Translations under genes and position numbers: made by a program
Notes under the pieces: generated by a model
What the model was told of the DNA's origin: nothing
The model's database searches: none
The model's input: the letters and a program-made list of their open reading frames with translations, nothing else
In this document: piece by piece, positions 8,257 through 16,966 of the stretch
Numbering within the stretch: the stretch's first letter is position 1
Layout of the letters: every line of letters starts with the position of its first letter
Assembly (NCBI GenBank): GCA_963728145.1
Contig: CAVSJA010000008.1
Coordinates: forward strand, 124,001-188,000
DNA length: 64,000 nucleotides
Reading direction: 5' to 3'
From: CAVSJA01 sp963728145
Lineage (GTDB): Bacteria; Bacteroidota; Bacteroidia; Chitinophagales; Chitinophagaceae

Positions 8257-8695
8257 ACTCATTTTAAGTTTTTTCTTATTGTTTTGTTGCTTCAGTTGTC
8301 AAAATCGAAAAGCAATTTTTTTTGCTAATGAGTTATCGGAAATTCATTTAAAAAAAATTGACGTAAAAAATATTTCTTATGATTACGACAAACCATGTTA
8401 TTTTTTTAAGCTAGATACGGATAAGGATTTTTTTTGGGTTATTTTAGAGGAAGATCTTTTCAAGCGGAATTCTAGTATTTCCTTGGACAGATTTAATGAT
8501 TATAAGGATTTTCTTTTATTTGTCTCCCTAATTCGAAAAGTCAATACTGATAGTATAAAAGTACATGCCTGTCAATATGTTAGTAATTCTCAAGTTATTT
8601 TGGGGTTTCTTAATGATGATGGAATTGCAAATAAAAGTATTGAATACAAAAGAGATTCAACCGAATGGAAAGTCATTTACGATACGATTCATTAA
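8249..8695 (+). CDS. Lipoprotein immunity protein for tip D
   Basis: The open frame begins at 8195, but I prefer the TTG at 8249, inside TTGAATAA, where the tip D stop codon overlaps it by 8 bases. From there the protein is 148 residues and opens with a lipoprotein signal: LNKLILSFFLLFCC, then FSCQNRK, with the lipidated cysteine after FS. ATG starts at 8195 and 8201 would bury this signal, so they seem less likely. It is the only immunity protein in the array with a recognisable export signal. It would protect from the periplasmic face if tip D is a periplasmic toxin. The family is not recognised. Confidence 0.68.
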   Translation: MNKLILSFFLLFCCFSCQNRKAIFFANELSEIHLKKIDVKNISYDYDKPCYFFKLDTDKDFFWVILEEDLFKRNSSISLDRFNDYKDFLLFVSLIRKVNTDSIKVHACQYVSNSQVILGFLNDDGIANKSIEYKRDSTEWKVIYDTIH

Positions 8696-8949
8696 GTTAT
8701 AAGGATTCGATCCCTTTTACTTGATTACAAAAACCAATGCCAGTATTAATCTTCGTAAGGTACTTTTTCATTAACGTTATCTTTATTTCGTCATGGTTTT
8801 TGATGCCGGAAAGTCCCTTTCATCCGAACTGTCAGCGTGTAGGTTAGAACACAAACACGAATCTGTAATAAACCACGTTCATTGCGAACCCTCCTTGAAT
8901 CCCACGTTCACAGTAATCACTGTATCACTTAATGTGGTATCAGTATTGT
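8696..8949 (+). repeat. Inter-cassette spacer D-E
   Basis: The spacer begins with AAGGATTCGATCCCTTTTAC and AAAAACCAATGCCAGTATTAA, which matches the box after the other immunity genes. Further on, TTTATTTCGTCATGGTTTTTG recalls TTTATTTTGTCATGGTTTTTCG in the first spacer. CACAAACACGAATCTGTAAT recurs as CACAAACACAAATCTTTAGA near 12800. The Rhs-core remnant next to the tip is almost gone. I see no gene. Confidence 0.55.
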
Positions 8950-8961
8950 TACCCCTTCGGG

Positions 8962-10083
8962 ATGATGATGCCAGGAAGGGAATACCAGGCGCAACCGAGT
9001 AGATTTGGGTTTAATGGAAAGGAGAATAATAATGATGTGAAGGGATTTGGGAACCAGGAGGATTATGGGATGCGTGTCTATGATACGAGGCTTGGGAAAT
9101 TCTTAAGTGTTGATCCGCTTCAAACACAATATCCTGCCCTTACCCCTTATCAATTTTCTGGAAATACTCCTATTCAAGCCGTTGATCTTGACGGCAGGGA
9201 AACTTACCATTATTTATTGATATTCCATCGAGATGGAAGTAAACCTACGCTTCAGTATCAGGGCGTTCAAACAAGAGAATTCTCGTGGTTCGAAAGTTTT
9301 TACGATAAACAAAGTCCAGCTACAAGGTTTATGAATGCAGACGGGGACTTAATAACCACGTTTAAAATCAAAGTTTGGATGCCATGGGACGATCAAATTG
9401 GGATCCCGTTCGAAAGAGGTACGGTCGGCAAGCTTACACCCACTATAGAGTTCAGTTCTTCCAGTGAATTCTGGGGATGGGTGCATAAAGGGTTACCCAG
9501 TAGACCAGTAGAAAAACCAGTTGATTTAAAAACTCAGGAACAGATTGAAACTGCCACAACCCTACTTATTAACGAAATGTACTACAATTATGAGATGCAA
9601 GATGGCTCCTTTGACTTTGATTCACCCCCAGATATTTCTAGATTATTTTCAAAAGGCAAAAATTCTCCAAACGAAAAAATAAATGAGCAAACAACAGCTG
9701 CTAATAATGGAAATTCGAATTCCGCAAGGAATAATTCTGCTAATAACACTTCGGTGCCTGCCCCTACCGAAGCGTATAACAGATTAAAGCATTACGGGCC
9801 AACACCTACTCAAGCAGATAGAAAGGCGTTGGGCGCAACACCAACTCAAGATGTTGATCATACGGTACCGCTTGTCAAGCACTATTACGAAGGTGATGGA
9901 TTTGGAGGTATACCTGGGTACATAATGACACCTGATCAAAGAAGAGCTTTTGCATCTGACCGGAGCAAAATGAAGGCCGAAACGAGGACTCAGAATAGAT
10001 CTGAGGGCGGTAAATTATCACAGTATTCAAAGGATATGAAAAAACGATATAACTTGCAAATTCGTAAGAAAGCAGATAGATGA
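8962..10083 (+). CDS. Orphan Rhs tip E with HNH/EndoVII-like nuclease toxin
   Basis: Starting from the ATG run, this tip carries the core (EYQAQPSRFGFNGKEN to GKFLSVDPLQTQYP) and a long linker. An asparagine/serine-rich segment (NNGNSNSARNNSANNTS) precedes the toxin. The toxin ends in QADRKALGATPTQDVDHTVP, LVKHYYEGDG, MTPDQRRAFASDRSKM, a pattern I know from HNH/EndoVII-type polymorphic toxin nucleases; DHTVPL would supply the metal-binding histidine. The stop codon overlaps the next start as ATGA. The SUFU immunity protein downstream fits a nuclease tip. Confidence 0.8.
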   Translation: MMMPGREYQAQPSRFGFNGKENNNDVKGFGNQEDYGMRVYDTRLGKFLSVDPLQTQYPALTPYQFSGNTPIQAVDLDGRETYHYLLIFHRDGSKPTLQYQGVQTREFSWFESFYDKQSPATRFMNADGDLITTFKIKVWMPWDDQIGIPFERGTVGKLTPTIEFSSSSEFWGWVHKGLPSRPVEKPVDLKTQEQIETATTLLINEMYYNYEMQDGSFDFDSPPDISRLFSKGKNSPNEKINEQTTAANNGNSNSARNNSANNTSVPAPTEAYNRLKHYGPTPTQADRKALGATPTQDVDHTVPLVKHYYEGDGFGGIPGYIMTPDQRRAFASDRSKMKAETRTQNRSEGGKLSQYSKDMKKRYNLQIRKKADR

Positions 10084-10649
10084 AAAATGCACAGAATTCA
10101 GATTATACTGACCGAGTAATTGACCATTACTGTACAAAATGGGGTTCGGATTATGACATTTTTTTATGGGAAAAAGGTCCAATTGAAAAGTTACCATTTA
10201 ACTTTCGTGTTTTGGAATTTGCACCTCGAAACGGTAGAGATATGTGGACCTACGCAACGGCGGGAATGTCTTATCCTGAAGGAAGTCAACCTATCGAACT
10301 ACATATCCACTCATCGCAACAAGATTCAAACTTGATTGAAATTTTGACTGCTGTGGTATTTTACCATAACAATACTTCTAGTCTGGGACTAAACCACACT
10401 GTCAATTTCGGAAAGCCTTGGCAATCGAACTCAAAATGCAAATTTGGATTCATATCGTTACCCTACCTCGATGGACCGGATCTCGAAATACTTCATTTGG
10501 GGGAATTTGACATAAAATTTTTTTGGTTAATTCCGGTGACAGAAGCTGAAATAAGATTTAAGCAAAAACTCGGCGTAAATGCTTTAGAACAGCTTTTCGA
10601 AACTCATGGATTAAACTATTTAGATCCACAAAGAAGTAGTTTGGTGTAG
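10080..10649 (+). CDS. SUFU (Suppressor of fused) family immunity protein for tip E
   Basis: The protein has 189 residues and starts in a 4-base ATGA overlap with tip E. The SUFU pattern is clear: RVLEFAPRNGRDMWTYATAG, MSYPEGSQPIELHIHS, LIEILTAVVFYHNN, LGLNHTVNFGKPW, SLPYLDGPDLEIL, FFWLIPVTEAEIRFKQKLG and a C-terminal LDPQRSSLV. Bacterial SUFU proteins are common immunity proteins of polymorphic toxins. There is no signal peptide, so cytoplasmic action is expected. Neutralisation of tip E is inferred from the translational coupling. Confidence 0.88.
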   Translation: MKNAQNSDYTDRVIDHYCTKWGSDYDIFLWEKGPIEKLPFNFRVLEFAPRNGRDMWTYATAGMSYPEGSQPIELHIHSSQQDSNLIEILTAVVFYHNNTSSLGLNHTVNFGKPWQSNSKCKFGFISLPYLDGPDLEILHLGEFDIKFFWLIPVTEAEIRFKQKLGVNALEQLFETHGLNYLDPQRSSLV

Positions 10650-10973
10650 AGGATTCGTTATTGTTTGCTTGCCTGGAAAACGATTGCCAATCGAAGGTAA
10701 TACGCGTATTGCTTAGCAATCACAAACATCCTCCCCAAATCCGTCAACTTACGCAACTTCTCATTCAAATAGGCCATATTCATGAATAGATCTTTCTTAT
10801 CCGTTAGTAGTCGTTCTTCGCCAACCACTTTTTTATTTTCAATCACCAAGCAAGCAATATGCTGACTGGTCAGGCCGCAGATAAATAAACTGTTTTTACA
10901 CTAGGGAATTATGTCGCCGACATAGAAGACCATTTCAGTTCTTTGATTGACTAATTCACCGCCGATTTCGTAG
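10650..10973 (+). repeat. Inter-cassette spacer E-F
   Basis: The start GAGGATTCGTTATTGTTTGC matches the post-immunity box of the other spacers. Near 10940, CAGTTCTTTGATTGACTAAT matches the Rhs sequence at 1751 (AGTTCTTTGATCGACTAC) better than the other spacers do. The middle part differs from the other spacers and may be an insertion. A minus-strand open frame of 63 codons crosses it, but I find nothing to support it as a gene. Confidence 0.5.
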
Positions 10974-12035
10974 ATGCTCAAGACTACTCCCTTCGGGATG
11001 ATGATGCCGGGAAGGGAATACCAGGCACAGCCGAGCAGGTTTGGGTTTAATGGAAAAGAGAATGATCATGATGTGAAGGGGTTTGGGAATCAGCAGGATT
11101 ATGGGATGAGGATTTATGATACGCGCATTGGGAAATTTTTGAGTGTTGATCCAATTGCAATTTATTATCCAGAACTAACACCATATCAATTCGCAAGCAA
11201 TGGTCCAATTCAATATATTGATTTAGATGGTCTTGAGGCTGCACTCCCTGCTTACGCGAAAGGAGCAGATTACGATCCAGAGCGTCCTGCCTGGATAAGG
11301 GAACAGAAGACATCGAAGCAGAATCAACAGCTGGCTAGAAATATGCTTCTAACTGTGCCAATAGCGACTGCAATAGTAGTCGATATATATGCAACTAGAG
11401 GGCAGGGTACAGCATTCTTTTTGGCTTCACAGGGTGCTGGTGCATTTGAACACAATCGAGCTAGTACAGAAGAAGGTCGGCAAGCTCAGGACAAAAGATC
11501 GAAAGATGCGTTAGCCAATACTTTTATCACAGCAGGAACTGGTTTGATGTTTAATAGGTTAGGGTTTATTACAAATGAGGTTAAGCAATTTGCATCACAA
11601 AGGTTATATAATTTTGGTGCGAAGGCATTGGGCGAGATGGGTGAAGCAGCAATGGCAAGGCACTACGGCACTGTGAAGCCAGGCGGCAAAGGCAGTTCAT
11701 TAAGTACCACAATTGGTCCAAGAAAACCGGACGGTATACCACCTGGGTTTACAGTAGGCACAACCGATAAATTGTACGAGGCCAAAGTTGGTTTTCAAAA
11801 TTACTCTGGTGATATTGTCGATCAAGTTGCAAAAGATGCGGAAATACTTGCTCAAGGCCAGATCACACGAATTACGTGGGTATTTTATCGTAGCCCTACC
11901 ACTGGAAAGGTCGGGGCATCGGATGAATTACTAAAAGAACTTAAGAAAGCTGGAATTAAGACCGAAATTGCGGGCGATATCCCGCAAGATATTATTAACA
12001 AAGCGGTAATAAAATATGGAGCGACGATCAAGTAA
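10974..12035 (+). CDS. Orphan Rhs tip F with PD-(D/E)XK-like nuclease toxin
   Basis: This is the only tip with an ATG (10974) just upstream of the core; the core ATG run is at 10998. After the core (GKFLSVDPIAIYYPELTPYQ) there is a hydrophobic segment (MLLTVPIATAIVVDIYA), then the toxin. ALGEMGEAAMARHYG supplies a candidate glutamate helix, RKPDGI an acidic residue and YEAKVGF the E-x-K, followed by RITWVFYRSPTTG. That order fits restriction-endonuclease-fold toxin tips. DNase activity is inferred. The immunity gene overlaps the 3' end by 20 bases. Confidence 0.8.
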   Translation: MLKTTPFGMMMPGREYQAQPSRFGFNGKENDHDVKGFGNQQDYGMRIYDTRIGKFLSVDPIAIYYPELTPYQFASNGPIQYIDLDGLEAALPAYAKGADYDPERPAWIREQKTSKQNQQLARNMLLTVPIATAIVVDIYATRGQGTAFFLASQGAGAFEHNRASTEEGRQAQDKRSKDALANTFITAGTGLMFNRLGFITNEVKQFASQRLYNFGAKALGEMGEAAMARHYGTVKPGGKGSSLSTTIGPRKPDGIPPGFTVGTTDKLYEAKVGFQNYSGDIVDQVAKDAEILAQGQITRITWVFYRSPTTGKVGASDELLKELKKAGIKTEIAGDIPQDIINKAVIKYGATIK

Positions 12036-12612
12036 GTATGACATTATAATCCTTCCAGTTGATTATAACAAAAGCTTTTTGGATTATACCCCTGAGGAAA
12101 TACAAGACTATTATCAATGGTTTTCGCTGATCAAGATAGAGAGACTTGCAAATTTATGCGGGTTTCTTTTTTCGAACCAACAAGACTGCCTTGACGAAAG
12201 AAATTTAGGCGTAATTGAGATGTTTTTATTGAATTCTGTTTCGACGATGCATAAACCAAAGGAACAGTTTAAGACGGAATCAGAACAAATCCCCGCGGCT
12301 TTAAAACCATACGCAAAACCCGATGATTATATTTTGGACAATAGGACCATTTCTATTTGTTTTGATGTAGGAATTTATTTGGGAGACCTAGTAATCAGCA
12401 TGGATAATAAAATTAAATGGGATCTCGAGACAAATGATGAATTTGCTGACTTCGGGCAACCTATATTGGCCAAAAGATCTTGCAAGCTTAAAATCAATCC
12501 TTTTAGAGTAGTTAAAAATATTGCAGCTACTGTTTTTGAAGAAACTTATGGAGAACGAAATATTTACACCGTATTTGAAGCGTGGAAAAAGGGATTTAAT
12601 GTTCATCACTGA
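12016..12612 (+). CDS. Predicted immunity protein for tip F
   Basis: This 198-residue protein overlaps the tip F gene by 20 bases. I do not recognise the family. It looks soluble and mixed in charge. The second half reads FDVGIYLGDLVIS, then IKWDLETNDEFADFGQPIL and VVKNIAATVFEETYG, a fairly conserved-looking region. The overlap suggests translational coupling, so that immunity is never made without the toxin frame being read through. Confidence 0.72.
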   Translation: MERRSSKYDIIILPVDYNKSFLDYTPEEIQDYYQWFSLIKIERLANLCGFLFSNQQDCLDERNLGVIEMFLLNSVSTMHKPKEQFKTESEQIPAALKPYAKPDDYILDNRTISICFDVGIYLGDLVISMDNKIKWDLETNDEFADFGQPILAKRSCKLKINPFRVVKNIAATVFEETYGERNIYTVFEAWKKGFNVHH

Positions 12613-13003
12613 AGTTAGCACTGCGAATATTTGTCCAAACGGGTTCTAGGATTAAGTCTCTTTTCCTTGCTTTCAAAAACCTGTGTCAATATAAAGCCTT
12701 GGAAGAGGCTTTATTCATTTTTAACGAGTTTTTATTTTCTCGAAACTTTCACCGGGAAAGACGGCCTCCATCTTTTGATATTAGCCTTTACTTTATTGCA
12801 CAAACACAAATCTTTAGATTGATCAATTTCGTCGCAGGTTTCTCTTAAGTCCTCAGCTTACCAATCTCTATAGCAGGTAGCTTAGATTATGCCTCTCTGT
12901 TACCATGCATGAGTGCAATTGCAATTTGAATCAGTGTACCTTTGAGTGAAGTTCTTTGAAAGATTATTTTATTGTATTCATCGAAATGATTGCTGAATTA
13001 TTA
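12613..13003 (+). repeat. Inter-cassette spacer F-G with decayed Rhs core
   Basis: The first half matches the spacer at 3529: CCTTGCTTTCAAAAACC, GTCAATATAAAGCCTTGG, AGAGGCTTTATTC (terminator stem kept, T-run reduced), then TTTTTAACGAG. The last part (about 12885-13003) retains GATTATGCCTCTC, GTTACC, AATCAGTGTACCTTTGAG and GAAGTTCTTTGAAAGATTAT, which align to the Rhs gene from GTTATG at 1674 through AGTTCTTTGATCGACTAC. The reading frame is lost. I see no gene. Confidence 0.65.
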
Positions 13004-13012
13004 CCCTTCGGG

Positions 13013-14068
13013 ATGATGATGCCGGGAAGGGAATATCAGGCACAACCATCACGGTTTGGATTTAATGGAAAGGAGAATGATCATGACGTTAAGGGGTTTG
13101 GGAATCAGCAAGATTATGGGATGAGGATTTATGATTCCAGACTTGGAAGGTTCCTTTCAATTGATCCTCTTGCTAAGAACTATCCATTTTATTCATCATA
13201 TCAATTTGCCGGAAATAAGCCAACAAGATTTATAGACTTAGATGGGGCTGAGGAAGCGGATATAACGAAGAAATACTTGAACTATACCTTGGATATGAAC
13301 TCGGCCCCGATTACTTATAAAGGAACTAGCGGTGTCACGGTACAAACAACATATAATCTTCATGGCTACCCTGTCAACTATCTTTATTTCTGGGAAAACA
13401 ATATCAAAAACCACCCTGAATTTCTTGACGATTGGAATAAGGGTCGAGTATTAACCGAAGGGAAAGCTCCGATATTCACAAATGAATTAAAAGCGAATTT
13501 CGAAAAAAACGGTATCTCGACTGATGGATTGAAGCTTGGAGATGTCATGGAGCACCATCATATGAATCAAGGAAGAACTGCGATTCCCATCACGAGCAGC
13601 GAACATGATAAAATTCCCACTCAAAAGAATCCTAAGGGAATAACAGTTCGAAATAAGTTTGGTCAAATTGTGAAAAAAGGGGCTGGAACGGTAAATAAAG
13701 CCATGGGCGCAGTTGATTTTTTAGGCCAAATAACCGGATTATTTACCGGTAATCCCGATGCATGGATTAACCAGTTTGGAAACAAAATGGAATTAGGAGT
13801 TCTTACCAAATCTATCGAGTCAAATTTGTATTATACAGTTGTGTCAATTGATAAGAATGAGTCATCCGGTACTGCATACTTTTGGGTGTACAGCAGTCAT
13901 GAATGGGATGAAAAGCAAAAGAAATATGTCGGGGTCGATGTTGTGGGGTATGGGGAATCTTATCAAGAGAAAGATGGATATAGTCGAATGGTTGTTTATG
14001 ATCTCCAGGGAAACGTGAAATCATTTGTCGAAAAGGGGCAAGAAAAAAGAAAAAACGTAATGCAATAA
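13013..14068 (+). CDS. Orphan Rhs tip G with HNH-like motif
   Basis: The start is placed at the core ATG run; the frame extends to a TTG at 12956 inside decayed sequence. The core ends LGRFLSIDPLAKNYPFYSSY. The variable part includes GDVMEHHHMNQGRTAIPITS followed by SEH, which resembles the HH...G...IP...H layout of WHH/EHHH-type HNH toxins. About 170 more residues follow, with a hydrophobic patch (GAVDFLGQITGLFTG) and a C-terminus rich in aromatic residues. I am unsure which part is toxic. The immunity gene begins 4 bases after the stop codon. Confidence 0.75.
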   Translation: MMMPGREYQAQPSRFGFNGKENDHDVKGFGNQQDYGMRIYDSRLGRFLSIDPLAKNYPFYSSYQFAGNKPTRFIDLDGAEEADITKKYLNYTLDMNSAPITYKGTSGVTVQTTYNLHGYPVNYLYFWENNIKNHPEFLDDWNKGRVLTEGKAPIFTNELKANFEKNGISTDGLKLGDVMEHHHMNQGRTAIPITSSEHDKIPTQKNPKGITVRNKFGQIVKKGAGTVNKAMGAVDFLGQITGLFTGNPDAWINQFGNKMELGVLTKSIESNLYYTVVSIDKNESSGTAYFWVYSSHEWDEKQKKYVGVDVVGYGESYQEKDGYSRMVVYDLQGNVKSFVEKGQEKRKNVMQ

Positions 14069-14072
14069 TATC

Positions 14073-14612
14073 ATGACTATTGAACAGCTTATTACCGATA
14101 TAAATTCGCATATGCCACCGCTTGAACTTGTTATTGCCAAGTACAAGAAATTCGATCCCATGTATGACGAGCGTAAGGCAAATGAATTTCTGATAAATAA
14201 TCATCTAATTGTTACAGCGCGAAACTTCAAATCTGTCAGTGATATTGAAAATTTGATTAACAGCACTAATATTAGCAAGGTCGGAGTGGGGATTATAAAT
14301 TTTTTTTCTAAATTTAAAATTCTATCCCCTGTTCTTCATGCTTTTGCGTCTTACAATGACTACAACTATGTCGGACACCATTTGACTAATAAAGGTATAT
14401 GGGTAAAGTCAATAGATTCCTATGAAGAGGAAATAATTACACCGTATGTTTCAGATTTTTTTCAATTCCTTGCATTGTATGATTCATGCTATAAAAATAT
14501 AGTTTGGGGTATGCCTATTAATTCAAAGTACATTAGAGCCAAGACCGATGAAATAATTTCAAGACAGTTTTCTACAAATTGGATAAAGGAATTTATACAA
14601 TTGGAAAAATAA
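14073..14612 (+). CDS. Predicted immunity protein for tip G
   Basis: The protein has 179 residues and starts 4 bases after tip G. The family is not recognised. It lacks an N-terminal signal. A segment around residues 65-85 (VGVGIINFFSKFKILSPVLH) is somewhat hydrophobic but not a convincing membrane span. The later part reads YVSDFFQFLALYDSCYKN. Its role is inferred only from its position after the tip. Confidence 0.7.
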   Translation: MTIEQLITDINSHMPPLELVIAKYKKFDPMYDERKANEFLINNHLIVTARNFKSVSDIENLINSTNISKVGVGIINFFSKFKILSPVLHAFASYNDYNYVGHHLTNKGIWVKSIDSYEEEIITPYVSDFFQFLALYDSCYKNIVWGMPINSKYIRAKTDEIISRQFSTNWIKEFIQLEK

Positions 14613-14940
14613 CCGGACCGAAAGATTCGTTCTCCTTTGTTTGCGTTCAAAATCTAGTGCCAATATAAAACCTTGAAAGACGATTTTTAATTTTCAAGAG
14701 CTTTTGTATTTTTTTGGGTTTCGCCGCACAAGGTTGAAAACACAAATCCTTAAATAAACTACTTTCATCTCTGCTTCTACCTGAATCTCAGCCTTTCCAA
14801 TTTGTTAAGTTAATGTTACGGGTTATGCCTCTCCGTTACCTTGCCACTTTCCAATTGTATTTCGAATTAGCGTACTTTTAAGTGAAGTTCTTTGAAAGAT
14901 TATTTCACGGTATCAACGGAGTCGCAACAGACTATTACTC
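14613..14940 (+). repeat. Inter-cassette spacer G-H with decayed Rhs core
   Basis: GAAAGATTCGTTCTCCTTTG and TTTGCGTTCAAAATCTAG match the box after the other immunity genes. GCCAATATAAAACCTTGAAA shows the terminator stem in decay. From 14821 GGTTATGCCTCTCCGTTACC, TTCGAATTAGCGTAC, GAAGTTCTTTGAAAGATTAT and CAACAGACTATTACT align to the Rhs gene up to the core. Relative to the Rhs gene, one extra base just before CCCTTCGGG (GACTATTACTCCC versus GACTACTACCCC) shifts the frame. I see no gene. Confidence 0.68.
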
Positions 14941-14948
14941 CCTTCGGG

Positions 14949-16076
14949 ATGATGATGCCAGGAAGAGAGTACCAGGCGCAGCCGAGCAGGTTTGGGTTTA
15001 ATGGAAAGGAGAATGATCATGATGTGAAAGGGTTTGGGAATCAGCAGGATTATGGATTTAGGATCTATGATACAAGAATTGGAAAATTTTTGAGTGTTGA
15101 TCCTTTAACCCAACAATATCCGTGGTACACGCCTTACCAATTCTCAGGTAGTAGTCCGATTGCAAATGTTGACCTGGATGGAGCTGAGCCAAAAGACGCT
15201 GTTGGAAATTATGAAGGTGAAAAGCTACCGACAAAGGAAACAAGGTATGGAGCCCGTGGTAGCTATGTTGTTGAAGAAATTTGGTATTGGCACACCGGAG
15301 GAGCAGGCACAGGACAGTATACATGTGAAAGAAATGCAAAGGGAGAGACAATTTCTCAAGCAGAAATTCTAACTAAGGGGGGTTGGTACACGTCGACAGG
15401 ATATGTGAATGTTTTAGCAAGCACCACTGCTGCAAAGACGCTGGCAGTTGAAGCTGGTTATACGCGATTTATATCTCCAGGCGCGATTAGCAACGAGAGT
15501 CTCAGTAAATTCGTTGGGGAAGGACTAAACGAGAATGCAGCCGAACACTTGAATGCTGCGGCTTATAAAATAGGCACTCATGCCAACTTCATGGCCTCTG
15601 GCTACACTGAACAAGGAGGGTTCAATGTTGAGGACATGTTAGGGGTTGGATTAATTTTTAAGTTTGGATTTAGGGCTATAGGCAGTTATGCTATGAAGAA
15701 TATATCCTACCGCTTAGCATCAAATCCTGCACTGAAGAATACAGTTGATGATTTTGTAAGATTATTTAAGCCAATAAACGAATATGATGTAACGAAAACA
15801 TTTTATCGGGGAACTACAGGTTCGGAGGGTAAGGGAAACTTATTTTTCCTAACAGACGATGCCAAAGTTGCCGCAACATATGTAAAAAATGGTGGTCAAG
15901 TTATGAAATATGACATCTCAAATTCAGCTTTATTTAACTTGCGACAAAGAGGGTTGTTAACGTTAAAAGAAGACATTCATAAAATAGGTTCCCAAGAGAT
16001 TAGACATACCACATATGAGTTTACTGGCTCAAATCTTCGACAGGCACTAAATAGTATTGCTGTTCCAAATCAATAA
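14949..16076 (+). CDS. Orphan Rhs tip H with ADP-ribosyltransferase-like toxin
   Basis: Starting from the core ATG run (the frame opens at a TTG at 14892), the core ends GKFLSVDPLTQQYPWYTPYQ. The C-terminal 110 residues contain TKTFYRGTTGSEG, LFFLTDDAKVAATYV, GQVMKYDISNSALFN and a final YEFTGSNLRQALNS. The FYRGT start and the F-x-T/D...A..Y block resemble the ADP-ribosyltransferase fold of polymorphic toxins, but I cannot confirm a catalytic glutamate. The neighbouring immunity gene is unusually small. The activity is inference. Confidence 0.75.
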   Translation: MMMPGREYQAQPSRFGFNGKENDHDVKGFGNQQDYGFRIYDTRIGKFLSVDPLTQQYPWYTPYQFSGSSPIANVDLDGAEPKDAVGNYEGEKLPTKETRYGARGSYVVEEIWYWHTGGAGTGQYTCERNAKGETISQAEILTKGGWYTSTGYVNVLASTTAAKTLAVEAGYTRFISPGAISNESLSKFVGEGLNENAAEHLNAAAYKIGTHANFMASGYTEQGGFNVEDMLGVGLIFKFGFRAIGSYAMKNISYRLASNPALKNTVDDFVRLFKPINEYDVTKTFYRGTTGSEGKGNLFFLTDDAKVAATYVKNGGQVMKYDISNSALFNLRQRGLLTLKEDIHKIGSQEIRHTTYEFTGSNLRQALNSIAVPNQ

Positions 16077-16081
16077 AAAGT

Positions 16082-16360
16082 ATGAAATATTGTTGTCGAA
16101 ATTTTGAAGGTGATTGTAAAGTAGATAGGAGGGCAAGACCAAACATCAGGATAGTAAAGATAGATATAAATCAAGTTCCTGAGATTGACCCTAAATATCC
16201 ATATAGGTTTTACTTCACAATTGGATATCATGATAATGAAAAAAATGTTCCTTCACGATTTCTAACATATTGTCCATATTGCGGAAAAAATCTTTTTAAA
16301 TTCTACAGGTCAGATGAATATGTCAATGAACTAAATCAGAGTTTTTTATGGCCGTTATAA
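16082..16360 (+). CDS. Small cysteine-rich immunity protein for tip H
   Basis: This 92-residue protein starts 5 bases after tip H. It begins MKYCCRNFEGDCKVD and later has FLTYCPYCGKNLFKFY, giving two cysteine clusters that could form a zinc ribbon. There is no signal peptide. The CPYCGxNL block is common in small stand-alone zinc-ribbon proteins, some of which sit next to polymorphic toxins. Immunity is inferred from position. Confidence 0.68.
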   Translation: MKYCCRNFEGDCKVDRRARPNIRIVKIDINQVPEIDPKYPYRFYFTIGYHDNEKNVPSRFLTYCPYCGKNLFKFYRSDEYVNELNQSFLWPL

Positions 16361-16527
16361 AAGCTTTCGATGAGAAAGAAGTTACCAACTAAGTGGGCCA
16401 TTATTAGCTTTGTATTATTTCACACAACGTCGAAAAGTTTTTGAGGTTAACCTCCTAAACAAGAATTTTGGAATAGGTTTTTGAAGCAAGCGAAGGAGAC
16501 CGAATTTTCCAACCGTCTGGAGATTTT

Positions 16528-16941
16528 TTAGAAAATATCGGCAATAACTGCATTGCTAAGATTAAATTTGGAAAGAATTGAAAACGCCAACTCACTTACA
16601 GCCAATTTCTTGTTGTAAATGTAAAAATCGTCCAAATTCATACCCGTAATTTGTAACCAATAGAAATTTGGCAATTTGATATTAGGTTGCATCATGAGGA
16701 ATTCCTCACTAAGTTCTATCTCACATTCCTTGATATTATAACCTCTCAAACTGGAATCTCGTAACGACTGTGCCAAACTTTCAGAAACCAAGAAGACTGG
16801 AAAACATTCTATTAAATCATCTCCCAGCCAACCATAAAAAATAAAATGTAAATGTGTGACAGTGGGAGGATGACTTGTGTGTGTAATTATGGTTCTAGGT
16901 CCCAACTGGCCTGATACTTCGGGTTCAATGCAATAAGACAT
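16528..16941 (-). CDS. Predicted immunity protein for tip I
   Basis: This 137-residue protein lies 25 bases after tip I on the minus strand. The family is not recognised. It begins MSYCIEPEVSGQLG and has a soluble, beta-rich look (THTSHPPTVTHLHFIFYGWL). It faces the plus-strand immunity gene of tip H across a 167-base gap in which I see nothing else, so the array changes direction here. Confidence 0.7.
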   Translation of the reverse strand: MSYCIEPEVSGQLGPRTIITHTSHPPTVTHLHFIFYGWLGDDLIECFPVFLVSESLAQSLRDSSLRGYNIKECEIELSEEFLMMQPNIKLPNFYWLQITGMNLDDFYIYNKKLAVSELAFSILSKFNLSNAVIADIF

Positions 16942-16966
16942 CTATTTTCGTTTGCTTGATAAAAAC

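Noticed and set aside
10658..10849. Minus-strand open frame of 63 codons in spacer E-F
   Set aside because: It contains the post-immunity box shared with the other spacers, shows no family pattern and has no supporting start context.
12631..12822. Plus-strand open frame in spacer F-G
   Set aside because: It crosses the conserved box and the decayed terminator and has no homolog pattern.
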